DNA of 64,000 nt, taken from Flavobacterium selenitireducens (lineage in GTDB: Bacteria > Bacteroidota > Bacteroidia > Flavobacteriales > Flavobacteriaceae). Below are positions 7,310 to 13,838 of the stretch, one piece after another. The position numbers and the translations under genes were made by a program. Under the pieces are notes generated by a model. It was not told the origin of the DNA. It searched no databases and was given only the letters and a program-made list of their open reading frames with translations. Position 1 is the stretch's first letter, and every line of letters starts with the position of its first letter. The stretch is from NCBI RefSeq assembly GCF_014748335.1, contig NZ_JAAVIY010000003.1, positions 310,001 through 374,000 of the forward strand. The letters are read 5' to 3'.

Positions 7310-8363
7310 AACGCGGCCCCGATCCAAGAAGCAAATCCTGGTTGCCAAAATAACGCTCGATGAAGTTGTGGATCACGACCGGAACGGGAAATTGAGCAAG
7401 TTCCCCAATCGAAACTGCCTCGGGAAGCGTTCCCGCCACATCGACTTTCCAAAACGTGACATGCAAATGTTGGTGCGACAGCTTGTGCACGATCGCCATT
7501 GAATTGATGCGCGAAACAGAAAGGACTTCGTTTTCGATTGAATCGGACACCATCGCAAGATCAGCCTCGGCCTGGGTTTCAACCAACGGAAACTCGTATA
7601 AGTTCTGCCAGATTCCTTTGCCGTGCCGTTTTTGGAGCACCGTATTTCCTTCAGAATCCAAATAAACGAGGTAATTGAAATAGCGGTTGACGACTTTCGT
7701 TTTCTTAAGTTTGACTGGTAGTTTCCCGACCTTGTTTTGCTTAAGTGCGAGACAGGAATCGTTCATGACGCAAATCCCGCAATCCGGATTCTTGGGGACG
7801 CATTGCAACGCCCCGAATTCCATGATGGCTTGGTTGAACATCCCCGGGTTATCTTTGGGCATCAATTCGAATGCGATGGACGCGAACTCTTTTTTGGTTT
7901 TCGGCAGCGAAATGTCCGACTCAATATCGAAATAGCGCGCCAGGACACGGAACACGTTCCCGTCTACCACCGGAACGGCCTCGTCATAAGAAAAAGAAGC
8001 GATCGCAGCCGCCGTGTAGTCGCCTATGCCTTTGAGGCTCAGTAATTCGCGGTGTGTCTTCGGGAAAATTCCGTTGAGATCGGCGGCAATCGTTTTGGCT
8101 GTAGCGTGGAGGTTGCGCGCCCGCGAATAGTAGCCCAGTCCTTGCCAGAGTTTAAGCACTTGTTGTTCATCGGCCTGAGCGAGGTCGAATACGGTCGGAA
8201 ACGCCTCTTCAAACGCAAAATAGTAGGGCATGCCTTGCGCGACGCGGGTTTGCTGCAGCATGATTTCGGATAGCCAAATTTTATACGGATCCTGAGTTTG
8301 GCGCCAAGGCAAATCCCGTTTGTTTTGTAAATACCAAGAAATAAGGCGTTTAGCGAAGTCCAT
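7308..8363 (-). CDS. mutY: A/G-specific adenine glycosylase MutY
   Basis: 351 residues, the normal length. It removes adenine mispaired with 8-oxoguanine in base excision repair. The catalytic glutamate lies in SEIMLQQTRV (about 32-41), the helix-hairpin-helix is LLSLKGIGDYTAAAIASF with the following VPVVDGNVFR carrying the catalytic aspartate, and the iron-sulfur cluster cysteines are spaced C-x6-C-x2-C-x5-C (CVPKNPDCGICVMNDSC). The C-terminal NUDIX-like domain that recognises 8-oxoG spans about 225-345. It heads a leftward group with ssb, gldE and gldD. A -7 box stands 20 bp upstream. Its last residues (GSGPR) and stop codon run into a REP-like repeat. Confidence 0.95.
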   Translation of the reverse strand: MDFAKRLISWYLQNKRDLPWRQTQDPYKIWLSEIMLQQTRVAQGMPYYFAFEEAFPTVFDLAQADEQQVLKLWQGLGYYSRARNLHATAKTIAADLNGIFPKTHRELLSLKGIGDYTAAAIASFSYDEAVPVVDGNVFRVLARYFDIESDISLPKTKKEFASIAFELMPKDNPGMFNQAIMEFGALQCVPKNPDCGICVMNDSCLALKQNKVGKLPVKLKKTKVVNRYFNYLVYLDSEGNTVLQKRHGKGIWQNLYEFPLVETQAEADLAMVSDSIENEVLSVSRINSMAIVHKLSHQHLHVTFWKVDVAGTLPEAVSIGELAQFPVPVVIHNFIERYFGNQDLLLGSGPR

Positions 8364-8382
8364 GATAGCGCGGCAAAGCGGT

Positions 8383-8390
8383 CAAAAGTA
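8383..8390 (-). promoter_or_regulatory. -7 element for mutY
   Basis: TACTTTTG on the minus strand matches TAnnTTTG and ends 19 bp before the mutY ATG, predicting a leader of about 14 nt. No clear TTG is found at -33. Confidence 0.55.
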
Positions 8391-8423
8391 AAGGATATGT
8401 TATTAAATTTTAATTAATTATGG

Positions 8424-8455
8424 TTGAATTATTGGTTTTTTAATTCTTATATTTG
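8424..8455 (+). promoter_or_regulatory. Promoter for the HU gene
   Basis: TATATTTG (8448-8455) preceded by TTG at 8424-8426 with a 21-bp spacer fits the Bacteroidetes sigma-ABfr consensus. The leader is about 35 nt. Confidence 0.7.
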
Positions 8456-8495
8456 CACCTCAAAAAATATCACACAATAATTAATACGCAAGAAA

Positions 8496-8786
8496 ATGAC
8501 GAAAGCAGATATCGTAGCGAAAATTTCTGAGAAGTTAGGTCTTGAAAAAGGCGATGTACAGGCGACTGTAGAATCATTCATGGATGAGGTCAAGACTTCT
8601 CTCGAAACAGGAGACAACGTTTATTTGAGAGGTTTCGGAAGCTTCATCATCAAGACAAGAGCCGAAAAAACCGGAAGGAACATCTCTAAAAACACCACGA
8701 TCAAGATCCCTGCTCACAACATCCCGGCATTCAAACCTGCAAAGGTGTTTGTTGAAGGTGTAAAGACCAACAACGAAGCAAAATAA
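8496..8786 (+). CDS. HU-family DNA-binding protein
   Basis: 96 residues of a typical HU/IHF fold: MTKADIVAKISEKLGLEKGDVQATVESFMDEV forms the helical dimer core, LRGFGSFIIKTRAEKTGRN leads into the DNA-binding arm, and IPAFKPAKVF closes the fold. It bends and compacts chromosomal DNA. The start is fixed by a promoter 40 bp upstream. A tiny basic gene begins 30 bp downstream and RNase E/G follows, a neighbourhood I associate with Flavobacteria generally. Confidence 0.95.
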   Translation: MTKADIVAKISEKLGLEKGDVQATVESFMDEVKTSLETGDNVYLRGFGSFIIKTRAEKTGRNISKNTTIKIPAHNIPAFKPAKVFVEGVKTNNEAK

Positions 8787-8816
8787 ACCTATCATTAATT
8801 CACAAACAATCGCATT

Positions 8817-8909
8817 ATGCCAAGTGGTAAAAAGAGAAAAAGACATAAGGTAGCGACGCACAAAAGAAAAAAACGTGCAAGAGCTAACCGTCACAAGAAG
8901 AAAAAGTAG
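8817..8909 (+). CDS. 30-residue, extremely basic conserved small protein (candidate ribosomal protein)
   Basis: ATG 8817 opens a 30-codon frame ending in TAG at 8907. The product begins MPSGKKRKRHKVATHKRKKR and ends NRHKKKK; 19 of its 30 residues are Lys, Arg or His, and it has no acidic residue. It is too short for normal gene callers. The frame lies 30 bp after HU, and a strong terminator overlaps its stop codon, so the two share a transcript. Its composition resembles tiny ribosomal proteins such as bL36 or Thx. A Bacteroidetes-specific ribosomal protein bL38 has been reported from F. johnsoniae, but I cannot confirm from memory that this is the same protein. Confidence 0.75.
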   Translation: MPSGKKRKRHKVATHKRKKRARANRHKKKK

Positions 8910-8930
8910 TTCTTTAACTACTTTTTCTTT
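8898..8930 (+). terminator. Rho-independent terminator of the HU transcript
   Basis: AAAAAGTAGTT (8901-8911) and AACTACTTTTT (8916-8926) are perfect arms around CTTT, extendable by three pairs outward. The left arm contains the stop codon of the 30-residue gene. T-rich sequence follows. Confidence 0.85.
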
Positions 8931-9129
8931 TTAGAACTACTTCCATTTTTTGGTAAGAAAGTTCCAAAACGTTCATTGAAATTGGATTTGGGCCAAAGAA
9001 GCAAGAGACAAAACGCAGGCACCGTCTCAATCGTCGGGACTTGCACCATAGTTGCTTCGGCAGCGTAAATCCACCGGGTAATTTATACCTGTTTATTGTT
9101 TAATCCATCCCCTACCGAAAGGTTAGCGG

Positions 9130-9171
9130 TTTGAGGTTTAAGGTTTCAAAACTTTAAACCTTAAACTCAAA
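9130..9171 (+). repeat. Inverted repeat in the rng leader
   Basis: TTTGAGGTTTAAGGTTT (9130-9146) and AAACCTTAAACTCAAA (9156-9171) form a stem with a single bulged base. The sequence is built of the same TTTAAGGTTT words as the 14-bp tandem array at 37021. Its position 30 bp before rng leaves room for a regulatory role, but it may be only a repeat insertion. The rest of 8931-9129 shows nothing recognisable. Confidence 0.6.
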
Positions 9172-9201
9172 ACTTCCTGTATCGGATATAAATTTACAGT
9201 G

Positions 9202-10743
9202 GTGAATAAAGAATTAATCATCAGATCAAGTTCTGAAGCCGTAGATTTTGCCTTAACCAAAGATGGAAAACTAATTGAATTGCACAGGGAAGAAGAGAAA
9301 AGCGACTTCCAGGTTGGCGATATTTTCATAGCGAAGATACGCAAACCCGTCGCCGGACTCAATGCCGCGTTCGTCAACGTAGGTTTCGAAAAAGATGCGT
9401 TTTTGCACTATCACGACCTCGGGCCGAACCTCTCTTCCCAGTTGAAATTCCTAAAGCTTGTAAGCGCAGGTAAATTAAAAGATTCTTCACTCAAAAACTT
9501 TCAGTTCGAAAAAGAGATAGATAAGAACGGCGTCATTACAGACGTTTTGGGATCCAACCAATCCCTGTTAGTTCAAGTCGTCAAGGAACCCATCAGTACG
9601 AAAGGCCCAAGGATAAGTTCAGAACTATCGCTTGCCGGCCGATTCATTGTGCTCGTTCCGTTCTCTGACCGTGTTTCTATCTCGCAAAAGATAGAATCCA
9701 AAGAAGAGAAGGACAGGCTAAAGCGCCTCGTCCAAAGCATTCGACCGAAAGGATTTGGCATTATCGTCAGAACGGTTGCCGAAGGGCAAAAAGTCGCCGA
9801 AATCGACAAAGACTTGCAGAACCTGCTTACGCGTTGGGCTGCAATGTGCAAAAAAATACCAACTGCCCATCATCCGTCGAAAGTATTGGGAGAGCTCAAC
9901 AGGGCCTCTTCGATATTGAGGGACGTGTTCAACGATACGTTTACGGGTATCGTAGTTGATGAAGAGGAGTTGTTTTACAACATCAAGGAGTATCTGAGTG
10001 AGATAGCTCCCACGAAACAAAATATCGTAAAGCTTTACCAGTCAAGGGATACGCCTATTTTCGAACGGTATCACATCGAGAGACAAATCAAAACGTCTTT
10101 CGGGAAAACCGTTTCGATGAGCAGAGGAGCGTATCTTATCATCGAGCACACGGAAGCCCTTCACGTTATCGACGTGAACTCCGGCAACCGCTCGAACAAG
10201 GCGACCAACCAGGAAGCCACGGCACTCGAAGTCAATATGATAGCCGCTACCGAAATCGCCCGTCAACTTAGGTTGCGCGACATGGGTGGCATCATCGTCA
10301 TCGATTTTATCGACATGACCAACCCAGACAATCGCAAAGTGCTGTTCGACCATCTCCGTCAGGAAATGTCAGACGATAAAGCGAAACACAAAATCCTGCC
10401 GCCTAGTAAGTTCGGACTCGTTCAGATAACCCGACAAAGAGTTAGGCCGGAGGTAAACATCAAAACCAACGAAGAAGATCCCAACAACAGCAATGGCGAA
10501 ATTGGAGCACCAATCCTCATTGTCGACAAGATCGCTTCCGATTTGGAAAGATTGACCAAAACCCACAAAAAACTCGTGCTCAATACGCACCCGTTTGTGG
10601 CTGCTTACCTCAGTAAAGGTTTTCCATCAGTGCGCTCGAAGTGGTTCTTTGAGCACAAAAAATGGGTGAAGATCATACCGCGTGACGCTTACACGTTCCT
10701 CGAATACCATTTCTTCGATATCGAAGGAAAGGAAGTAGAGTAA
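9202..10743 (+). CDS. rng: Ribonuclease E/G family endoribonuclease
   Basis: 513 residues from GTG 9202 (MNKELIIRSSSEAVDFALTKDG); a GTG at 9199 is directly upstream and in frame. An S1 RNA-binding domain covers about 38-128 (GDIFIAKIRKPVAGLNAAFVNVGFEKDAFL). The RNase E/G catalytic core follows, with LHVIDVNSGNRS and GGIIVIDFIDM carrying the metal-binding aspartates and QITRQRVRPE after them. The family cleaves single-stranded RNA in rRNA maturation and mRNA decay. The Zn-link CPxC motif that follows this point in E. coli RNase E/G is absent: the sequence reads NIKTNEEDPNNSNGEIGAP with no cysteine. It lacks the long scaffold tail, as in RNase G. Confidence 0.92.
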   Translation: MNKELIIRSSSEAVDFALTKDGKLIELHREEEKSDFQVGDIFIAKIRKPVAGLNAAFVNVGFEKDAFLHYHDLGPNLSSQLKFLKLVSAGKLKDSSLKNFQFEKEIDKNGVITDVLGSNQSLLVQVVKEPISTKGPRISSELSLAGRFIVLVPFSDRVSISQKIESKEEKDRLKRLVQSIRPKGFGIIVRTVAEGQKVAEIDKDLQNLLTRWAAMCKKIPTAHHPSKVLGELNRASSILRDVFNDTFTGIVVDEEELFYNIKEYLSEIAPTKQNIVKLYQSRDTPIFERYHIERQIKTSFGKTVSMSRGAYLIIEHTEALHVIDVNSGNRSNKATNQEATALEVNMIAATEIARQLRLRDMGGIIVIDFIDMTNPDNRKVLFDHLRQEMSDDKAKHKILPPSKFGLVQITRQRVRPEVNIKTNEEDPNNSNGEIGAPILIVDKIASDLERLTKTHKKLVLNTHPFVAAYLSKGFPSVRSKWFFEHKKWVKIIPRDAYTFLEYHFFDIEGKEVE

Positions 10744-10749
10744 AAAATT

Positions 10750-10816
10750 AAACCGCCTTTCTAAAGATTGCTTTCAGCCAGTTCGGCCGCTAGCGTCCTC
10801 GAGTGGCGGTTTTTTT
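10750..10816 (+). terminator. Terminator-like hairpin after rng
   Basis: AAACCGCC (10750-10757) pairs with GGCGGTTT (10805-10812), enclosing about 47 nt and followed by a T run to 10816. The long internal part has minor secondary pairing only. Confidence 0.6.
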
Positions 10817-10863
10817 ATGGCATCTATTTTAGGAATTGGAGATGTTTGGTGTTAATTGTGAAA

Positions 10864-10884
10864 AAGTACAGAAAATCTGTACTT
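10864..10884 (+). repeat. Short perfect inverted repeat
   Basis: AAGTACAGA (10864-10872) and TCTGTACTT (10876-10884) surround AAA. It sits 25 bp before the larger palindrome at 10910. Confidence 0.6.
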
Positions 10885-10909
10885 GACTTTTTCGCGCGTT
10901 TTCGCCCTT

Positions 10910-10942
10910 AGATATAACATATTTTTAAAATATGTTATATCT
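10910..10942 (+). repeat. Dispersed palindrome, copy A
   Basis: Perfect 16-bp arms AGATATAACATATTTT (10910-10925) and AAAATATGTTATATCT (10927-10942) around a single T. It belongs to the same family as the palindromes at 16696, 23057 and 42588. It lies between the convergent ends of rng and the T9SS gene, and the remainder of this 484-bp gap holds only the elements listed separately. Confidence 0.8.
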
Positions 10943-11000
10943 GGGAAAGCCTCCGAAAATTTTCCTTCCGATGCGCATCCAATTTTTGAAGCTCATCCCG

Positions 11001-11130
11001 CTCTCCGCTTTTAGCTTACTTCCAAAATGCGGCACTTGCAGGCGGTTCGGGCGAGCTTCCTTCGGTCGCTGCCCGAACCGCGCAATTGCGGCATTTTGTT
11101 GCGAAAGGCTAGCCGCTGCGATCGGGGCTA
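11001..11130 (+). repeat. REP-like element, fuller copy
   Basis: The left box CTCTCCGCTTTTAG (11001-11014) is followed by a long hairpin whose inner arms are GCGGTTCGGGC (11042-11052) and GCCCGAACCGC (11071-11081). Imperfect outer arms (11023-11040 and 11082-11098) extend it. The right core is GGCTAGCCGCTGCGATCGGG (11107-11126) plus GCTA. The same architecture recurs at 30153-30223 and 37873-38002. Confidence 0.65.
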
Positions 11131-11178
11131 GGCATCGTACAATAAACCCGTTTCGTCAAATCAGCAACCATCGACAAC

Positions 11179-11206
11179 AAAAAAAATTCCCGACAAATGC
11201 CGGGAA
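11179..11206 (-). terminator. Rho-independent terminator of the T9SS gene
   Basis: On the minus strand TTCCCG (11206-11201 side) pairs with CGGGAA across an 8-nt loop and is followed by eight T residues (complement of 11179-11186). Confidence 0.75.
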
Positions 11207-11227
11207 CCTCGTTATATTTCAAAACAA

Positions 11228-13807
11228 CTACTTAATCACCAATTTCTTCACGACCGAGGATTTCCCTGAACCGATCTTCACAAAATAGATTCCAGCCATG
11301 AGACCTGAAGCGTCGACAAATGTGTCATTTTGGTTCATAGAAAGCGCTGTCGACAAGACTTTTACGCCCCTCACGTCGGTTATTTCGACGAAGAGCCGTT
11401 CCACATTAGACGAACGTATCGCGAATTGTCCGTTTGCCGGGTTCGGATATAAGACAAAATTGCCTTTATCGTTTTCCGGTGTCGAAAGTTGGGCGATCGT
11501 AGTGCTTGCCGTATTGGTTACTATCGCCTGATTGAAATCGAAATAAATTTCGGCGGTGTTGTCAATCACGTCTCCTAGCACAACGGTCGTTCTCGGTTTG
11601 ATTTCGTAAGTCACGAATCCGTTGCTCCCGGCTTCGTCATCCTGCTCGGCCGGAAGGTCGATGTCGGGAAACGAAAAAGTGACCTGGTTGCCTGTGCGAT
11701 TGGCCAAATAGTTATGGCTGGCGCCAATCGGTCGGAACGTGCCCCAGTCGAGCAACTCGGAAAGCTCGTTTTCCAATCGCACATTTACCGCCGGAGCTGT
11801 TCCCGTGTTCTGGAACCTGATCGTATAATGAAGTGGTTGGGTCGCTTGCTCTGGCGTTATGGAGTCGCCTTCGTGACATGTTATGTCGTTCGGGTCATAC
11901 GAATTGACAACCGTCTGATTAAACGTGCTCGTATTGTTGGCTGGGTTGGTATCTTCGGCGATGGCGACCACAGCGGTAAACGGCAAAACGTCACCGGAGT
12001 TAGCGGTAGGAGGAATGGCCACGGTAAAATTGACCCAGATATACGTCATTCCGAAGGCTTCAACATCTGCAAAATCGATTGTAAGGGTTCCGTTGCCAGT
12101 TGAACTTGGTGCTGTCGAACTGCTAACGAAATCGAGTCGCGTCTCATCAAAAGTCAACGTCGTACTTCCCGACATCGCGGACCCACCGTGATTGCGAATT
12201 TGGATCACATAGGTGGAGACGAACCCGGGAACGGCTCCGGTTTGCGGGAAAAACAAAATGCCCGCGTCCTTGATATTCGTCTCATCGGTCACGCAGAATT
12301 CGGCATTCAGCGATTGCCCGTTGCCGGTAATATTTACAATTTGAGGCGTATCGTTTGCCATAACCGTTCCTTGTGGTAACGTCGATGCTACGACATACAG
12401 CACATTCTCACCCGTCCAGACGTCCTGGAACGTAAATTCGCCTTGAGCGTTCGTATAAGCGTATACAACGTGATTCCCGTTGGCGCACGCGACCTGTACG
12501 CCTTCCAGCCCGCCATCTGCCGAATCGCAGCCATCGTTGTCGTCATCGACATTTACGAGACCTGAAACAGAGGAATCCGTGCACGGAAGTATTTGCAAAA
12601 CCAACGGTTGTATCGAAAAACAGTCCGTTTCCGGATTGTCGATCCTGAGGTAAACCGTCTCTGTCGCTGTGGTACTTGTATAGGTCGGAAGCAATTGATT
12701 AGACTGGGTGGTTGCGTCGGCCATGTTGTGATAGAGCGTCGCAACAGCGTCAGGATTGATTGCTGCGACATCGGCGTAAATTGAAGTGAAATCAAATGTT
12801 CCGTTCGCAGTTAATCCGCACACGGAAATCATTTCAGCAACGTAAGCGACGTCTCCAATCGCTATGGAAAAACTTCCCATTTCGCCACAATTGCCATTTT
12901 CAGTCGTGACGAATACCGTTTGCGTGTGATATACCATCGTCCCTGCTTCAATTTCCAGTCCGCCGGGAACGAAGTGATAGCTTTGACCGTCAATCAGATT
13001 TGGCAAGGCGTAAGGCGTACATGAGGTGACGTCTTCTAAATCAAGTTCGTCCGGTGTTTGGATCGTTACAGTAAAGGAGGATTCGGAAGAGCAGAAGCCC
13101 GAGCCGCCAACTACGTAAATCGTCATGCTCTCTGTGATTACCTGTCCGGCATAGATAACCGTACCCGTTCCTGCTATTCCTGAATTGTAAACGTAACCTG
13201 CGGGCAGAGCTGGCAACACATAGTTGGCGCAGGAAACGACATTTTCGAGTTGTAAATCCGGCGGGATTGCATTTAGTATAACCGTAAATGAAGTTTCATT
13301 GCTACACTGATCTCCATCGAAATACACATAAACTTCCATTGAAGTCGTCAACGTGGTGCCTGGAGGAAGCAATGTTCCTTGTCCGTATGCCGCAGTGTAA
13401 TAGTTTCCAATTTCCAGGCCTGGCAACGTATACGAGTTACACGCGGTGACGTCCGGGAAGTTTGGTAAAATGGTATTCAAGATAATTAGCTCGAATGACG
13501 TCGTATCGTAAGTTTCGTCAGTTACATTTGTCACGCGTAAAAAAACAAATTCACCGTTCATTCCGAAATAACCGTTTGGTTCACTGATGGGATTTGTCGC
13601 ATTCACGGCATCTGTGAGCGAATTGTGCCACGTTACGATGAAATTTGCTGAAAACTGGTTGCCCAGAGTAACGGTTTCGGTGACTGTAAGATCAAAAATC
13701 TGATTTCCGCACTGAGATAAATCAGGAACAGGATAAGCCGTCGCCTGTGCAAAGGAAGCGGTCGAAACCATAAGTCCGATAAAAAGCAAGAGTAGTTTTA
13801 ATTTCAT
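11228..13807 (-). CDS. Secreted T9SS-dependent surface protein with beta-sandwich repeats
   Basis: 859 residues from the ATG at 13807, chosen because a signal peptide (MKLKLLLLFIGLMVSTASFAQ) starts there; an in-frame ATG at 13846 would overlap pbpC. Three repeats of about 70 residues (beginning TACNSYTLPGL, VSCANYVLPAL and TSCTPYALPNL) are followed by an SdrD-B-like module (SGLVNVDDDNDGCDSADGGL). A DUF11-like domain (TYVIQIRNHGG) and a C-terminal-associated domain (YDPNDITCHEGD through AEIYFDFNQAI) come next. It ends in a type A T9SS sorting domain (LYPNPANGQFAI ... GIYFVKIGSGKSSVVKKLVIK). The pattern suggests an adhesin-like outer-surface protein; the ligand is unknown. It lies 31 bp behind pbpC and may be co-transcribed. 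Both cysteine-rich repeats and acidic calcium-type loops are visible. Confidence 0.9.
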   Translation of the reverse strand: MKLKLLLLFIGLMVSTASFAQATAYPVPDLSQCGNQIFDLTVTETVTLGNQFSANFIVTWHNSLTDAVNATNPISEPNGYFGMNGEFVFLRVTNVTDETYDTTSFELIILNTILPNFPDVTACNSYTLPGLEIGNYYTAAYGQGTLLPPGTTLTTSMEVYVYFDGDQCSNETSFTVILNAIPPDLQLENVVSCANYVLPALPAGYVYNSGIAGTGTVIYAGQVITESMTIYVVGGSGFCSSESSFTVTIQTPDELDLEDVTSCTPYALPNLIDGQSYHFVPGGLEIEAGTMVYHTQTVFVTTENGNCGEMGSFSIAIGDVAYVAEMISVCGLTANGTFDFTSIYADVAAINPDAVATLYHNMADATTQSNQLLPTYTSTTATETVYLRIDNPETDCFSIQPLVLQILPCTDSSVSGLVNVDDDNDGCDSADGGLEGVQVACANGNHVVYAYTNAQGEFTFQDVWTGENVLYVVASTLPQGTVMANDTPQIVNITGNGQSLNAEFCVTDETNIKDAGILFFPQTGAVPGFVSTYVIQIRNHGGSAMSGSTTLTFDETRLDFVSSSTAPSSTGNGTLTIDFADVEAFGMTYIWVNFTVAIPPTANSGDVLPFTAVVAIAEDTNPANNTSTFNQTVVNSYDPNDITCHEGDSITPEQATQPLHYTIRFQNTGTAPAVNVRLENELSELLDWGTFRPIGASHNYLANRTGNQVTFSFPDIDLPAEQDDEAGSNGFVTYEIKPRTTVVLGDVIDNTAEIYFDFNQAIVTNTASTTIAQLSTPENDKGNFVLYPNPANGQFAIRSSNVERLFVEITDVRGVKVLSTALSMNQNDTFVDASGLMAGIYFVKIGSGKSSVVKKLVIK

Positions 13808-13838
13808 ACACAGAGTTTTAACTAAATGTATGCAATTG

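Noticed and set aside
10775..10806. Clustered EagI, NheI and XhoI recognition sites resembling a vector polylinker
   Set aside because: They lie inside a natural terminator loop, flanked by native sequence, and no vector sequence is nearby; coincidence is the simpler explanation.
10932..11288. Plus-strand open frame of about 118 codons
   Set aside because: It lies entirely in palindrome and REP-like sequence, begins inside the palindrome and overlaps the T9SS gene end; the product has no protein-like pattern.
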